NCBI RefSeq assembly: GCF_003614885.1 | Contig: NZ_QZMS01000016.1 | Span: 18,001-82,000 of the forward strand | Reading direction: 5' to 3' | DNA: 64,000 bases | From: Photobacterium salinisoli | GTDB lineage: Bacteria; Pseudomonadota; Gammaproteobacteria; Enterobacterales; Vibrionaceae | Shown here: piece by piece, positions 10,494-20,708 of the stretch | Position numbering within the stretch: the stretch's first letter is position 1 | Layout: each line of letters begins with the position of its first letter | Position numbers and translations under genes: made by a program | The notes under the pieces: generated by a model | Databases searched by the model: none | The model's input: only the letters and a program-made list of their open reading frames with translations | What the model was told of the DNA's origin: nothing

Positions 10494-11249
10494 ATGAAAA
10501 ACTGGGTTAAAGTTTCATTAACCGCCCTTACACTTGGTCTGAGCGTCAGCCAGGCAGCCATTGCTGCTACTGACGTTAAAGTCGGCATGTCTGGCCGCTA
10601 CTTCCCGTTCACTTTCGTGAAACAAGATCAGCTGCAGGGATTTGAAGTCGATCTGTGGAATGAAATTGGTAAACGTAACGATTACAAAGTGGAATATGTT
10701 ACCGCCAACTTCTCCGGTCTGTTTGGTTTGCTGGAAACCGGCCGTATTGACACGATTTCTAACCAGATCACTATCACTGATGAGCGTAAAGCCAAATACG
10801 TATTCAGCGACCCTTATGTGATTGACGGTGCGCAACTGGTGGTGCGTAAAGGTAACGAAAACATTAAGAGCACAGACGATCTGAACGGCAAAACCGTGGG
10901 TGTGAATCTGGGCTCTAACTACGAGCAACTGCTGCGTGGCCTGGATAATGCTGATGAAATTACCATCAAAACTTATGACACCGGCATTGAACACGATGTC
11001 GCGCTGGGCCGGACTGACGCCTTCGTGATGGACCGTTTGTCTTCTGTTGAACTGATCAATAAAGCAGGCTTGCCGCTGCAGCTGGCGGGGCCGACTTTTG
11101 AGCGCATTGAAAATGCCTGGCCTTTCCAGAATAACGAAAAAGGCCAGCAGTTGCGTGACGAAGTGAACCAGGCGCTGAACGCCATGCGTGAAGACGGCAC
11201 ACTGACCGAAATTTCACAAAAATGGTTCGGTACTGATATTACCCGCTAA
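10494..11249 (+). CDS. Polar amino-acid (cystine-type) ABC transporter, periplasmic binding protein
   Basis: Solute-binding protein family 3, 251 residues. I start at ATG 10494, preceded by CAGGAG, which gives a classical signal peptide (MKNWVKVSLTALTLGLSVSQAAIA, cut near AIA-ATD). The mature part resembles FliY/TcyJ-type cystine binding proteins: GMSGRYFPFTF, LQGFEVDLWNEIGKR, GLFGLLETGRIDTISNQITIT and GVNLGSNYEQLLR. Permease and ATPase genes follow. The substrate is inferred from overall similarity and could be another small amino acid. A hairpin after the stop may set a higher dose of this protein than of the membrane subunits. Confidence 0.85.
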   Translation: MKNWVKVSLTALTLGLSVSQAAIAATDVKVGMSGRYFPFTFVKQDQLQGFEVDLWNEIGKRNDYKVEYVTANFSGLFGLLETGRIDTISNQITITDERKAKYVFSDPYVIDGAQLVVRKGNENIKSTDDLNGKTVGVNLGSNYEQLLRGLDNADEITIKTYDTGIEHDVALGRTDAFVMDRLSSVELINKAGLPLQLAGPTFERIENAWPFQNNEKGQQLRDEVNQALNAMREDGTLTEISQKWFGTDITR

Positions 11250-11307
11250 TTTGCAGTAATTAATCCTGCCATTTCAGGTCACCTTCCTTATACTAATACG
11301 TAATATC

Positions 11308-11331
11308 AAGACTCACCTTTAGGTGGGTCTT
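11308..11331 (+). terminator. Intercistronic hairpin between binding-protein and permease genes
   Basis: AAGACTCACCT and AGGTGGGTCTT form an 11-bp stem with one G-U pair and a tiny TT loop, 58 bases after the binding-protein stop. No T-run follows, so it is more likely an RNA-stabilising or partial attenuating element than a full terminator, as known for other ABC operons. Confidence 0.5.
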
Positions 11332-11371
11332 GTCACTTTCGTTATCAATACTCCACGGAACACGCATCCAT

Positions 11372-12043
11372 ATGGGCTTCGATTTTGAATACATGCTGTC
11401 GCTCATGCCTATTTTGCTCAAATACCTGAGCACCACCATGGGCATGGCGGTATGGGGACTGTTTTTTGCGCTGATCATCTCCGTCACCCTGGCTTTGGTT
11501 CGGGTTTATCGGTTACCTGTGCTGGATCAGCTCAGTCAGGTATATATCAGCTTCTTTCGCGGCACTCCCCTGCTGGTACAATTGTTTCTGCTTTATTACG
11601 GCTTGCCGCAAATCTTTCCTCCGCTGGTCGGCCTGGATGCATTCAGTGCTGCCGTAATAGGACTCAGCCTGCACTTTGCCGCCTACATGGCGGAAAGTAT
11701 CCGCGCTGCCATTATCGGTGTCGACCATAGCCAGCGCGAAGCCAGCCTGTCTATCGGCATGACTGAAATGCAGGCCATGCGCCGTATCATACTGCCGCAG
11801 GCGACCCGGGTCGCGCTGCCGTCGCTGATGAACTATTTTATCGACATGATCAAATCCACCTCGCTGGCGTTTACCCTGGGAGTTGCCGAGATCATGGCCA
11901 AGGCGCAGATGGAAGCCTCCTCCAGTTTCAAATTCTTCGAAGCATTCCTGGCTGTCGCCCTGATTTACTGGGGGATAGTGGTGGTACTGACCCGGATTCA
12001 AAACTGGGCAGAAGTGAAACTTAACAGGGCATACGTACGATGA
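11372..12043 (+). CDS. Polar amino-acid ABC transporter, inner-membrane permease
   Basis: HisM/TcyL-like permease of 223 residues when started at ATG 11372 (MGFDFEYMLSLMPILL); an upstream TTG at 11330 overlaps the preceding hairpin and is less likely. Several hydrophobic membrane segments are present, together with the motif ISFFRGTPLLVQLFLLYYGLP and the EAA loop EASLSIGMTEMQAMRRIILPQA that contacts the ATPase. It overlaps the ATPase gene by 4 bases, indicating translational coupling. Confidence 0.9.
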   Translation: MGFDFEYMLSLMPILLKYLSTTMGMAVWGLFFALIISVTLALVRVYRLPVLDQLSQVYISFFRGTPLLVQLFLLYYGLPQIFPPLVGLDAFSAAVIGLSLHFAAYMAESIRAAIIGVDHSQREASLSIGMTEMQAMRRIILPQATRVALPSLMNYFIDMIKSTSLAFTLGVAEIMAKAQMEASSSFKFFEAFLAVALIYWGIVVVLTRIQNWAEVKLNRAYVR

Positions 12044-12777
12044 TTGAGCTGCATAACTTAAGTAAACGCTTTGGCGATAACACCATTTTCTCGGGGATTG
12101 ACCTGTCGATCAGCCAAGGTGAGATTGTCGTGATCATCGGCCCGTCCGGGACAGGAAAATCCACCCTGCTGCGCTGTATCAATTTTCTGGAACAGGCCAA
12201 CACTGGCCATATGACCATTGACGGCATCCATGTTGAAACCCCGGTGGCGACCAAAAAAGACATATTGGCCATTCGACGCAAAACCGGCTTCGTGTTCCAG
12301 AACTATGCCCTGTTCGCCCACATGACGGCCCGGCAGAACATCGCCGAAGGCCTGATCACGGTCAAAGGCTGGCAGAAACAGGCCGCCAACGACAAAGCCC
12401 AACAGATACTCGATGACATCGGGCTGGGCGACAAAGGCGACAGCTACCCGGCAGCCCTGTCCGGCGGCCAGCAGCAAAGGGTCGGCATCGGCCGGGCCAT
12501 GGCGCTGGAAGCCGAGCTGCTGTTATTTGATGAGCCGACCTCCGCGCTGGATCCGGAATGGGTCGGCGAAGTGCTTAACCTGATGAAAATGCTGGCGACA
12601 CGCAACCAGACCATGCTGGTGGTGACCCACGAAATGCAGTTCGCCCGTGAAGTGGCCGACCGAGTGATCTTTATGGCCGACGGTGAGTTTGTTGAACAGG
12701 GATCGCCAGAAGCGATCTTTAACCATGCGCAGGATCCGCGCCTGAAAAAGTTCCTGCGCCAGGTGGGGATCCGGTAA
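12040..12777 (+). CDS. Polar amino-acid ABC transporter, ATP-binding protein
   Basis: GlnQ/TcyN-type ATPase of 245 residues driving import through the permease just upstream. Walker A GPSGTGKSTLLRC (residues 33-45), Q-loop VFQNYALFAHMTARQNI, ABC signature LSGGQQQRVGIGRAMA, Walker B LLLFDEPTSALDPE and the H-loop VVTHEM are all intact. Third gene of the operon; no clear terminator follows before the rpmH promoter. Confidence 0.93.
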   Translation: MIELHNLSKRFGDNTIFSGIDLSISQGEIVVIIGPSGTGKSTLLRCINFLEQANTGHMTIDGIHVETPVATKKDILAIRRKTGFVFQNYALFAHMTARQNIAEGLITVKGWQKQAANDKAQQILDDIGLGDKGDSYPAALSGGQQQRVGIGRAMALEAELLLFDEPTSALDPEWVGEVLNLMKMLATRNQTMLVVTHEMQFAREVADRVIFMADGEFVEQGSPEAIFNHAQDPRLKKFLRQVGIR

Positions 12778-12875
12778 GGATCCTTGCACTCCGCCCAACA
12801 AAACGTATAATTCAGCGCCCGGGCGCATCCTGACTGAAACAGGATAAAAACCGACCCACAGAGAGGGGGTAAAGA

Positions 12876-12904
12876 TTGACTCCGAGCGGGTCAGTGATTA
12901 CAAT
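12876..12904 (+). promoter_or_regulatory. Sigma-70 promoter of rpmH-rnpA
   Basis: TTGACT (12876-12881) and TACAAT (12899-12904) are separated by the ideal 17 bases and lie about 110 bases before rpmH. Each hexamer has one mismatch to consensus, as expected for a strong ribosomal-protein promoter. Confidence 0.75.
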
Positions 12905-13013
12905 TCCGCCTCTTTGTGGACGTAATGGGTTTTTTTGAAGACCTTCCAGGGGTCCTTCGGGCAACCGGTTAACACAAAAACTTAAAACTGATCAGTAATT
13001 TTAAGGTAAAACC

Positions 13014-13148
13014 ATGAAACGCACTTTTCAACCTTCAGTTCTAAAGCGCAAGCGTACTCACGGCTTCCGTGCACGCATGGCAACTAAGAACGGTCGCGCT
13101 GTAATCAATGCACGTCGCGCCAAAGGCCGCAAGCGTCTGTCTAAGTAA
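13014..13148 (+). CDS. rpmH: Ribosomal protein L34
   Basis: 44-residue basic protein of the large ribosomal subunit. It reads [20 protein letters not shown] at the N-terminus and ends [11 protein letters not shown], a full match to the family. Its ribosome binding site is TAAGGT before the ATG at 13014. It is followed after 14 bases by rnpA, the conserved pair. Confidence 0.97.
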   Translation: MKRTFQPSVLKRKRTHGFRARMATKNGRAVINARRAKGRKRLSK

Positions 13149-13162
13149 TCATTGCGATTATT

Positions 13163-13519
13163 TTGACTAAGTACGCTTTTTCTCGGGAGTTACGTCTGTT
13201 AACTCCCGAAGATTATAAACATGTCTTCCAGCAAGCTCACAGTGCTGGCTCTCCTCACTTCACCATTCTGGCCCGCAACAATGACCTGAACCATCCACGG
13301 CTCGGTCTGGCAGTTCCTAAAAAACAAATCAAAACCGCGGTAGGCCGCAATCGGTTTAAACGCCTGGTACGGGAACGCTTCCGTCTCAAGCAACATGATC
13401 TGCCTGCGAAAGACTTTGTGGTGATTGCTAAAAAAAGTGCCAGTGAGATGAATAACGCCGATCTGTGTAAGTTGCTTGATAAGCTATGGCATCGCCTGTC
13501 TCGCCCCTCGCGTGGCTAG
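13163..13519 (+). CDS. rnpA: Ribonuclease P protein component
   Basis: Basic protein cofactor of RNase P, which matures tRNA 5' ends. 118 residues with the family motif [14 protein letters not shown] (residues 54-67) and N-terminal [19 protein letters not shown]. Only a TTG at 13163 fits as start; there is no ribosome binding site of note, so translation is probably coupled to rpmH 14 bases upstream. The 3' end overlaps yidD by 34 bases in another frame. Confidence 0.95.
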   Translation: MTKYAFSRELRLLTPEDYKHVFQQAHSAGSPHFTILARNNDLNHPRLGLAVPKKQIKTAVGRNRFKRLVRERFRLKQHDLPAKDFVVIAKKSASEMNNADLCKLLDKLWHRLSRPSRG

Positions 13520-13743
13520 TCGTAGGACTAGTCCGCTTTTACCAACTGGCAATCAGCCCGCTGATCGGGCCGCGTTGTCGTTTCACCCCAACCTGCTCCC
13601 AGTATGCGATTGAAGCACTAAAAACCCACGGGGCAATAAAAGGTTGTTGGTTCACGGCGAAACGTCTATTAAGATGTCACCCTTTGAACAACGGTGGCTA
13701 CGACCCCGTTCCGCCAACCCAGGATAACGACAGAGAACATTAA
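13486..13743 (+). CDS. yidD: Membrane protein insertion efficiency factor YidD
   Basis: Small membrane-associated protein (85 residues) that assists YidC-dependent insertion. The family core is clear: [20 protein letters not shown], then [19 protein letters not shown] and [14 protein letters not shown]. The start ATG 13486 lies within rnpA, the usual overlap in this operon; yidC begins 2 bases after the stop. Confidence 0.95.
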   Translation: MASPVSPLAWLVVGLVRFYQLAISPLIGPRCRFTPTCSQYAIEALKTHGAIKGCWFTAKRLLRCHPLNNGGYDPVPPTQDNDREH

Positions 13744-13745
13744 CG

Positions 13746-15365
13746 ATGGATTCCCAACGCAATATTCTGTTAATTGCCCTGCTGTTCGTGTCTTTTCTGC
13801 TGTTTCAACAGTGGAATACTGACACCAGCACGCAACCTCAGAACCAGACAGCTGCGCAAAGCGCGACGACCCAGGGCGACGTCCCGTCACACAGTGGCGA
13901 GAGTCAGACTATCCCAGGGCCTAGCAGTTCCGACAAGCTGATCCACATCCGCACCGATGTGCTGGATCTGACTGTTGATACTCTGGGTGGTGACATTGTT
14001 GAAGCCAGACTGCTGGCCTACAACAACGAACTGGATTCGAGAGATCCCTTCGTGCTGCTGAAAAACGAACCCGCGCACCAGTACATCGCACAGTCTGGCC
14101 TGATCGGCGCCAACGGTATCGACTCGACCGCCGGCCGTGCGCAACTGACCGCAACAGCGACTGACTTTGTGCTGGCCGACGGCCAGGACGAACTGGTTGT
14201 CCCGCTGACTTACAGCAAAGATGGTATCGAGTACACCAAAACCTTCACCCTGACGCGTGACAGCTACGCGGTGGACGTCTCCTACACCATCAACAACCAG
14301 TCTGACGCACCTGCCACAGTACAGATGTACGCGCAGCTGAAGCAAACTCTGCTCGATGACGGTGGCAGCCTGACCATGCCGACTTACCGCGGCGGTGCCT
14401 TCTCAGCGGACGACGAGAAATACAAAAAGTACAGCTTCGATGACATGGTCGATAAGAACCTCAACCTGAGCATGACACAGGGCTGGGCGGCCATGATGCA
14501 GCATTACTTCGTGTCAGCGTGGATCCCGCGCACCGAAGACACCAGCAATCTGTTCTCCCGCACCAGCCAGGGCCAGGGTTACATTGGTGTTCGCCTGCCA
14601 AGTGCGACTGTTGCACCGGGTACAGAGCAGACGCTGACAGCAACCCTGTGGTCAGGTCCTAAACTGCAGGACAAACTGGAAGCAACGGCACCAAACCTGA
14701 ATCTGACCGCTGATTACGGCTGGTTGTGGTTCATCGCCAGTCCGCTGCACAAACTGCTGTCCATTATCCATGATTTCGTGGCTAACTGGGGTATTGCTAT
14801 CATCATCCTGACGTTTATCGTCCGTGGTGTGATGTTCCCGCTGACCAAAGCCCAATACACCTCCATGGCCAAAATGCGCATGCTGCAGCCAAAACTGCAG
14901 GCAATGCGTGAGCGCTTCGGCGACGACCGCCAGCGCATGAGCCAGGAAATGATGGAGATGTACAAGAAAGAGAAAGTCAACCCTCTGGGTGGCTGTCTGC
15001 CGTTGCTGCTGCAAATGCCAATCTTCATCGCCCTTTACTGGGCACTGATGGAGTCGGTGGAACTGCGTCACGCACCTTTCTTCGGCTGGATCCATGACCT
15101 GTCTGCTCAGGACCCTTACTACGTGCTGCCTATCCTGATGGGTGTCACTATGTTCCTGATCCAGAAGATGAGCCCGACCACAGTTACCGATCCTATGCAG
15201 CAGAAGATCATGACCTTCATGCCTGTGCTGTTTACCGGTTTCTTCCTGTTCTTCCCGGCAGGTCTGGTACTCTACTGGCTGGTGTCGAATATCGTCACCC
15301 TGATTCAGCAGTACATCATCTTCAAACAACTGGAAAAGAAAGGCCTGCACAGCAAAAACGCATAA
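13746..15365 (+). CDS. yidC: Membrane protein insertase YidC
   Basis: Inserts and folds inner-membrane proteins, alone or with SecYEG; important for the Fo subunits encoded further right. 539 residues: N-terminal membrane anchor ([18 protein letters not shown]), a large periplasmic domain (about 60-340), then the conserved 60KD_IMP core with helices around [20 protein letters not shown] (with the essential arginine), the cytoplasmic helical hairpin ([18 protein letters not shown]) and three more helices. A hairpin terminator follows. Confidence 0.97.
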   Translation: MDSQRNILLIALLFVSFLLFQQWNTDTSTQPQNQTAAQSATTQGDVPSHSGESQTIPGPSSSDKLIHIRTDVLDLTVDTLGGDIVEARLLAYNNELDSRDPFVLLKNEPAHQYIAQSGLIGANGIDSTAGRAQLTATATDFVLADGQDELVVPLTYSKDGIEYTKTFTLTRDSYAVDVSYTINNQSDAPATVQMYAQLKQTLLDDGGSLTMPTYRGGAFSADDEKYKKYSFDDMVDKNLNLSMTQGWAAMMQHYFVSAWIPRTEDTSNLFSRTSQGQGYIGVRLPSATVAPGTEQTLTATLWSGPKLQDKLEATAPNLNLTADYGWLWFIASPLHKLLSIIHDFVANWGIAIIILTFIVRGVMFPLTKAQYTSMAKMRMLQPKLQAMRERFGDDRQRMSQEMMEMYKKEKVNPLGGCLPLLLQMPIFIALYWALMESVELRHAPFFGWIHDLSAQDPYYVLPILMGVTMFLIQKMSPTTVTDPMQQKIMTFMPVLFTGFFLFFPAGLVLYWLVSNIVTLIQQYIIFKQLEKKGLHSKNA

Positions 15366-15390
15366 GCCAGTTTCTTAACTGACAGTTGAC

Positions 15391-15416
15391 AAGGCGGCCA
15401 ATATGGCCGCCTTTTT
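15391..15416 (+). terminator. Rho-independent terminator after yidC
   Basis: AAGGCGGCCA and TGGCCGCCTT form a strong GC-rich stem around a short ATA loop, followed by a T-run (TTTTTGTTG). Located 26 bases after the yidC stop. Confidence 0.85.
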
Positions 15417-15491
15417 GTTGCCCGCTTCAGAGTTGGCTATCCTGATCAACACTGATTACAATAGCGCCCACGCTTAAAGACGAAACCTATC

Positions 15492-16862
15492 ATGATGACT
15501 CAGACAACGGACACTATCGTCGCTCAGGCCACCCCTCCGGGCCGTGGTGGAGTCGGCATTATCCGCGTATCCGGCCCGCTGGCCGGCCTGGTGGCCGAAG
15601 CCGTGACCGGACGCAGCCTCAAGCCACGTTACGCCGAATACCTGCCCTTCAGGGCCGCAGACGGCACCGCACTCGATCAGGGCATCGCCCTGTATTTCCC
15701 GAACCCGAATTCTTTCACCGGTGAAGATGTGCTGGAATTACAGGGCCACGGTGGTCCGGTGCTGATGGACATGCTGATCAAACGCATCCTGCAAATCGAG
15801 GGCGTGCGTCCGGCCCGTCCGGGTGAGTTTTCCGAGCGGGCCTTCATGAACGACAAGCTGGATCTGGCCCAGGCCGAAGCCATTGCCGATCTGATTGACG
15901 CCAGCAGTGAGGAAGCCGCCAAGAGTGCCTTTCAGTCGCTGCAGGGCGCCTTTTCCCAGCGCGTCAATACGCTGGTGGAAGCCCTGATCCACCTGCGTAT
16001 CTATGTTGAAGCCGCGATTGATTTCCCGGAAGAAGAAATTGATTTTCTCAGTGACGGCAAGGTCAGCGCCGATCTGGACAAGGTCATGGCAGAACTCAAT
16101 GCGGTGCGCCGAGAAGCCAATCAGGGCGCGATTATGCGCGAGGGGATGAAAGTGGTGATTGCCGGCCGTCCAAATGCCGGCAAATCCAGCCTGCTCAATG
16201 CCCTGTCAGGCAAAGACAGCGCCATCGTCACCGACATTGCCGGCACCACCCGGGACGTGCTGCGCGAGCACATCCACATCGACGGCATGCCGCTGCACAT
16301 CATAGATACCGCCGGCCTGCGCGATGCCAGCGACGAAGTGGAACGTATCGGTATCGAACGGGCGTGGGAAGAAATCCGCCAGGCAGATCGTGTGTTGTTT
16401 ATGGTCGATGCCACCACCACGGATGCGACCGACCCGGCTGAGATCTGGCCGGATTTCATTGAACGCCTGCCCGACTCCATGGGCCTGACCGTAATCCGCA
16501 ATAAAGTGGAGCTGACCGGTGAATCAACCGGCATTTGCCATGTCAACCAGCCGACCCTGATCCGGCTGTCGGCCCGCACCGGCGAAGGGGTTGACGACCT
16601 GCTCGATCACCTCAAAGCCTGCATGGGCTTTGCCGGCACCACCGAAGGGGGCTTCATGGCCCGTCGCCGCCACCTGGATGCGCTGGAACGTGCCGCCATG
16701 CATCTGGACACAGGAAAATCGCAGCTGGAAGGTTACATGGCCGGTGAAATCCTGGCCGAAGAACTACGCCTGGCACAGCAGCACCTGAGCGAAATCACCG
16801 GGGAATTTACCTCTGATGACTTGCTGGGCCGCATCTTTACCTCCTTCTGTATCGGTAAATAA
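15492..16862 (+). CDS. mnmE: tRNA uridine-5-carboxymethylaminomethyl synthesis GTPase MnmE
   Basis: K+-activated GTPase that with MnmG installs the cmnm5 group on wobble uridine 34. 456 residues: N-terminal tetrahydrofolate-binding domain ([20 protein letters not shown]), helical domain, G domain with G1 [21 protein letters not shown] and NKVE, and the invariant C-terminal CIGK. Two adjacent ATG codons (15492, 15495) are possible starts. Its partner mnmG lies on the other side of oriC. Confidence 0.97.
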   Translation: MMTQTTDTIVAQATPPGRGGVGIIRVSGPLAGLVAEAVTGRSLKPRYAEYLPFRAADGTALDQGIALYFPNPNSFTGEDVLELQGHGGPVLMDMLIKRILQIEGVRPARPGEFSERAFMNDKLDLAQAEAIADLIDASSEEAAKSAFQSLQGAFSQRVNTLVEALIHLRIYVEAAIDFPEEEIDFLSDGKVSADLDKVMAELNAVRREANQGAIMREGMKVVIAGRPNAGKSSLLNALSGKDSAIVTDIAGTTRDVLREHIHIDGMPLHIIDTAGLRDASDEVERIGIERAWEEIRQADRVLFMVDATTTDATDPAEIWPDFIERLPDSMGLTVIRNKVELTGESTGICHVNQPTLIRLSARTGEGVDDLLDHLKACMGFAGTTEGGFMARRRHLDALERAAMHLDTGKSQLEGYMAGEILAEELRLAQQHLSEITGEFTSDDLLGRIFTSFCIGK

Positions 16863-16883
16863 AGCCAGCTATGCCAACCACAC

Positions 16884-16912
16884 AGCCCTGCCAGACTGGC
16901 GGGGCTTTTTTT
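16884..16912 (+). terminator. Rho-independent terminator after mnmE
   Basis: AGCCCTGCCA pairs with TGGCGGGGCT (one mismatch) around a GAC loop and is followed by seven Ts. It closes the mnmE transcript before the mioC-oriC region. Confidence 0.85.
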
Positions 16913-17294
16913 CACCTCATAGCCATGACTCAGTACGGTGATCCCGCTTTACCGTCGAGGCAGTGCTCCGGAAACAAGATCCTCGGATATCGGCAGCGAT
17001 CAAAAGCCGTTGATAACTGCCACTTTAACAAGGATCAAGCACAGAGGATCCTTGGGATTAGCTGTTGGCAACTTAGCTAAAGCACTGAAATAAATAACAA
17101 TAATGTGTTCATGGTATTATTGCCGGTTACCAGCCTCCTTTACACCCCAACCGGGAGCATGACGTCACGCAGCTCCGTCACAGCTCTGCGACGAGAAAAG
17201 GCAGGCAACAGACACATTTTTCCAGGGGTTTTCTTATCGCCAACTCAGAGTACAATTCAGCCATTCTGACATTTGTCTATATAAAGAGGCCCCT
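16913..17294. other. Intergenic region before mioC, no gene seen
   Basis: About 380 bases without a convincing reading frame. The first third carries five GATC sites between 16940 and 17050, so the Dam-site enrichment of the origin extends left of mioC. A TACAAT at 17251-17256 could be the mioC -10, but no good -35 is visible. Nothing else recognised. Confidence 0.5.
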
Positions 17295-17735
17295 ATGGCG
17301 ACCATTACCCTAATCACAGGCAGCACTCTGGGCGGCGCGGAATATGTCGCCGATCACCTGGCCGAACTGCTCACTGACGCTGGTCACGACACCGAAATCC
17401 TCAACCAGGCAGCCCTGGATGCGCTTAATTCAGACCACATCTGGCTGCTGATTTGCTCAACCCATGGAGCCGGTGAATTCCCCGACAATATTCAGCCTTT
17501 TGTCAACCAGTTGAAAGATCAGCACCCCAACCTCAGTGCGCTCAAATATGGGGTGGTGGCCATTGGCGACAGCAGTTACGACACTTTCTGCCAGGCAGGT
17601 AAAGAGCTGGATCAACTGCTGGCCGACTTGGGCGCTCAACGTCTCGGTGAACGGCTCGACATCGACGTTTCTCAGGATCCTGTACCGGAAGACCCGGCCG
17701 AAATCTGGCTGGATAGCTGGAAAAACCTCCTTTAA
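17295..17735 (+). CDS. mioC: Flavodoxin-like protein MioC
   Basis: FMN-binding flavodoxin-fold protein of 146 residues, the family length. The phosphate-binding loop [16 protein letters not shown] is at residues 8-23, followed by [11 protein letters not shown] and [13 protein letters not shown], which contact the flavin. In E. coli MioC supports biotin synthase electron transfer; its transcription runs towards oriC and can influence initiation. Here it also points directly into oriC. Confidence 0.95.
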   Translation: MATITLITGSTLGGAEYVADHLAELLTDAGHDTEILNQAALDALNSDHIWLLICSTHGAGEFPDNIQPFVNQLKDQHPNLSALKYGVVAIGDSSYDTFCQAGKELDQLLADLGAQRLGERLDIDVSQDPVPEDPAEIWLDSWKNLL

Positions 17736-17790
17736 CCCTTCCCGACTGGCGAAATTTACTCCCAATTACGCCAGTTTTTTATTTTTCTTC

Positions 17791-18069
17791 TGTGTATAAC
17801 TATAGATCTAAACGGTGATCAACCCTTTGTTATCCAATGAACAACTTGATCGACATTCTACCCCTGTGGATAAAAGGCCATTTAGATCCCAGGAAGTCCT
17901 TACGAAGATCCCACACACCTAACAAGAAGTGATCCTCCCTAACACCATGATCATTAGGATCAAAAGTCACTTATCCACATGATCGGGCGATCCTAATAGT
18001 AGATCCAATAAGAGATCTTCTTAAAAAGATCTTATATATATTTAGGATCTCAGCGCCTGATCATTTGAT
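17791..18069. other. oriC: Chromosomal replication origin oriC
   Basis: Lies between mioC and mnmG, as in E. coli and Vibrio. Perfect DnaA boxes are TTATCCACA at 17971-17979 (plus) and its complement at 17865-17873 (minus). Weaker boxes are TTATACACA at 17791-17799 (minus, the E. coli R2 type) and TTATCCAAT at 17830-17838. Seventeen GATC sites occur from 17805 to 18151. The AT-rich unwinding element sits at about 18002-18050 on the mnmG side, with GATC-led 13-mers such as GATCTTCTTAAAA and GATCTTATATATA. The order unwinding element, R1-like box, distal boxes, mioC copies the E. coli plan. Confidence 0.93.
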
Positions 18070-18166
18070 CGCCGACAGTGATTCTTTCTTGCCTGGAAAC
18101 GAGGTAGAATATACCCCCTTTGCTTCAAGCAAATTGAATGGCTAATTGATCACCTGAGGTAATTTC

Positions 18167-20071
18167 ATGTTTTACCAGGAAAATTTTGATGTCATCGTAG
18201 TTGGTGGCGGTCATGCCGGAACGGAAGCCGCATTGGCAGCAGCACGTATGGGTCAGAAAACCCTGTTGCTGACCCATAATATCGATACCCTGGGCCAGAT
18301 GTCCTGTAACCCGGCGATTGGCGGGATCGGCAAAGGCCATCTGGTAAAAGAAGTGGATGCTTTGGGTGGCGTAATGGCACAAGCCATTGATAAAGGCGGA
18401 ATTCAGTTCCGTACTCTGAATTCTTCTAAAGGCCCGGCAGTGCGTGCAACTCGCGCTCAGGCTGATCGGGCACTTTACAAAGCCGCGGTTCGTGAAGCAT
18501 TGGAAAACCAGCCAAATCTGATGCTGTTTCAGCAGGCTGTTAACGATCTGATCGTCGAGCAGGATCGTGCTGTTGGCGTGGTGACCGAAATGGGCCTGAA
18601 GTTTCGTGCCCGCAGCGTGGTATTAACCGTAGGCACCTTCCTGGGCGGCAAGATCCATATCGGCCTGGAGAATTACAGCGGCGGACGCGCCGGGGATCCC
18701 CCGTCGATCGCTTTGGCGGATCGCTTGCGTGCCTTGCCTTTCCGTGTCGATCGTCTGAAAACCGGTACACCACCACGTATCGATGCCCGTACGGTGGATT
18801 TCAGCCAGCTGGAAGCACAGCATGGTGATAATCCGACTCCGGTGTTTTCTTTCCTGGGTAAACATTCGGATCATCCGCGTCAGATCCCGTGTTTTATTAC
18901 CCATACCAATGAAAAAACCCATGATGTGATCCGCAATAACCTGGATCGCAGCCCTATGTATTCCGGCGTGATTGAAGGTATCGGTCCCCGTTATTGCCCG
19001 TCTATCGAAGACAAGGTGATGCGCTTTGCGGACAAAAACAGTCACCAGATTTTTATTGAGCCGGAAGGCCTGACGACGCACGAGCTGTATCCGAACGGTA
19101 TCTCCACCAGCCTGCCGTTTGACGTACAGATGCAAATTGTCCGTTCGATGAAAGGCTTTGAAAATGCCAGCATTATTCGCCCTGGCTATGCCATTGAATA
19201 CGATTTCTTCGATCCACGAGATCTGAAACCTACGCTGGAAACCAAATTCATCAGCGGTCTGTTCTTTGCCGGCCAGATCAACGGCACGACAGGGTACGAA
19301 GAAGCCGCAGCCCAGGGGCTGCTGGCGGGCATGAATGCCGCTTTGTTGTCGCAGGAAAAAGAAGGCTGGAATCCGCGCCGCGATCAGGCTTATCTGGGCG
19401 TACTGATTGACGATTTATCGACTATGGGTACCAAAGAGCCGTACCGCATGTTTACCTCGCGTGCCGAGTACCGTCTGTTGTTGCGTGAAGACAATGCCGA
19501 TATTCGTCTGACCGAGCTGGGTCGTCAGTTTGGTCTGGTCGATGATGAACGCTGGTCCCGTTTTAATGAAAAAATGAACAGCATCGAGCTGGAGCGCCAG
19601 CGTCTGAAAGACATCTGGATCCATCCGGGTTCTGAGCACGCGGCGACGATCAATGACATTCTGAAAACTCCGCTGACCCGTGAAGCCAGTGGTGAGGATC
19701 TGCTGCGCCGCCCGGAAGTGACCTATGAGCAACTGACGGCTCTGGCACCGTTTGGCCCGGCCAGCGCCGATGCCGAAGCCAGCGAGCAGGTCGAAATCCA
19801 GGTTAAATACCAGGGCTATATCGACCGCCAAAGAGAAGAGGTGGAAAAATCCCTGCGTCATGAGCAGAGCAAACTGCCGGCTGAGCTGGATTACAAGCAA
19901 GTGAAAGGCTTGTCCAATGAAGTGATTGCCAAGCTGAACGACGCGAAACCGGCGACTATCGGCATGGCATCGCGTATCTCAGGCGTGACCCCGGCTGCGA
20001 TTTCGCTATTGCTGGTATACCTGAAAAAACATGGCCTGCTGAAAAAAGGCGACTCGGAGGTGGCTGCGTGA
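18167..20071 (+). CDS. mnmG: tRNA uridine-5-carboxymethylaminomethyl synthesis enzyme MnmG (GidA)
   Basis: FAD-dependent partner of MnmE in wobble uridine modification. 634 residues. The N-terminal dinucleotide fold [19 protein letters not shown], the GidA signatures [23 protein letters not shown] and [12 protein letters not shown], and [16 protein letters not shown] are intact; the C-terminal helical domain that binds MnmE is present. The ribosome binding site is TGAGGT before ATG 18167. First gene right of oriC; its stop overlaps the start of rsmG. Confidence 0.97.
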   Translation: MFYQENFDVIVVGGGHAGTEAALAAARMGQKTLLLTHNIDTLGQMSCNPAIGGIGKGHLVKEVDALGGVMAQAIDKGGIQFRTLNSSKGPAVRATRAQADRALYKAAVREALENQPNLMLFQQAVNDLIVEQDRAVGVVTEMGLKFRARSVVLTVGTFLGGKIHIGLENYSGGRAGDPPSIALADRLRALPFRVDRLKTGTPPRIDARTVDFSQLEAQHGDNPTPVFSFLGKHSDHPRQIPCFITHTNEKTHDVIRNNLDRSPMYSGVIEGIGPRYCPSIEDKVMRFADKNSHQIFIEPEGLTTHELYPNGISTSLPFDVQMQIVRSMKGFENASIIRPGYAIEYDFFDPRDLKPTLETKFISGLFFAGQINGTTGYEEAAAQGLLAGMNAALLSQEKEGWNPRRDQAYLGVLIDDLSTMGTKEPYRMFTSRAEYRLLLREDNADIRLTELGRQFGLVDDERWSRFNEKMNSIELERQRLKDIWIHPGSEHAATINDILKTPLTREASGEDLLRRPEVTYEQLTALAPFGPASADAEASEQVEIQVKYQGYIDRQREEVEKSLRHEQSKLPAELDYKQVKGLSNEVIAKLNDAKPATIGMASRISGVTPAAISLLLVYLKKHGLLKKGDSEVAA

Positions 20072-20691
20072 AAGAGCGTCTGGCACAGCTGATTGCAAAA
20101 ACTGAACTCAAGGTCACAGAACAGCAACTTGAGCAACTGGTGGGCTATGTTAGCCTGCTGCACAAGTGGAACAAAGCGTATAATCTGACGTCGGTACGGG
20201 ATCCCAATGAGATGCTGGTCAAGCACATCATGGACAGCCTGGCCGTCAGTCCTTACCTGTCACAGGGAACGCGGTTTATTGATGTCGGTACCGGACCTGG
20301 CCTGCCGGGCATTCCGCTGGCCATCATGCTGCCCGAGAAACAATTTACCCTGCTCGACAGTCTGGGTAAGCGGATACGTTTTATCCGTCAGGTTATCCAT
20401 GAACTGAAGATTGACAATGTCACACCTGTGCAAAGCCGGGTAGAGGCCTTTATCCCAGAACAGGGGTTTGATGCTGTATTAAGCCGGGCATTTGCGTCCA
20501 TGTCTGATATGGTTAACTGGTGCCGTCATCTGCCTGCAGCGGAAGGCCAGTTTATGGCGCTCAAAGGCCAGGTTACTGAAGAGGAACTGACAGAACTGCC
20601 GAGCTGGTGTTCTGTGAGTGAGGTCAAATCTTTGCATGTCCCCGACTTGGAGGGGGCGCGTCATTTAGTACTCTTGACGGCAAAGGAATGA
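20068..20691 (+). CDS. rsmG: 16S rRNA (guanine-N7)-methyltransferase RsmG (GidB)
   Basis: S-adenosylmethionine-dependent methylation of G527 in 16S rRNA. 207 residues, family length. SAM-binding motif [17 protein letters not shown], with N-terminal [19 protein letters not shown] typical for GidB. GTG start at 20068 overlaps the mnmG stop by 4 bases, indicating coupling. parA follows after 17 bases. Confidence 0.96.
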   Translation: MKERLAQLIAKTELKVTEQQLEQLVGYVSLLHKWNKAYNLTSVRDPNEMLVKHIMDSLAVSPYLSQGTRFIDVGTGPGLPGIPLAIMLPEKQFTLLDSLGKRIRFIRQVIHELKIDNVTPVQSRVEAFIPEQGFDAVLSRAFASMSDMVNWCRHLPAAEGQFMALKGQVTEEELTELPSWCSVSEVKSLHVPDLEGARHLVLLTAKE

Positions 20692-20708
20692 ATTAACGAG
20701 GGTGTTTC

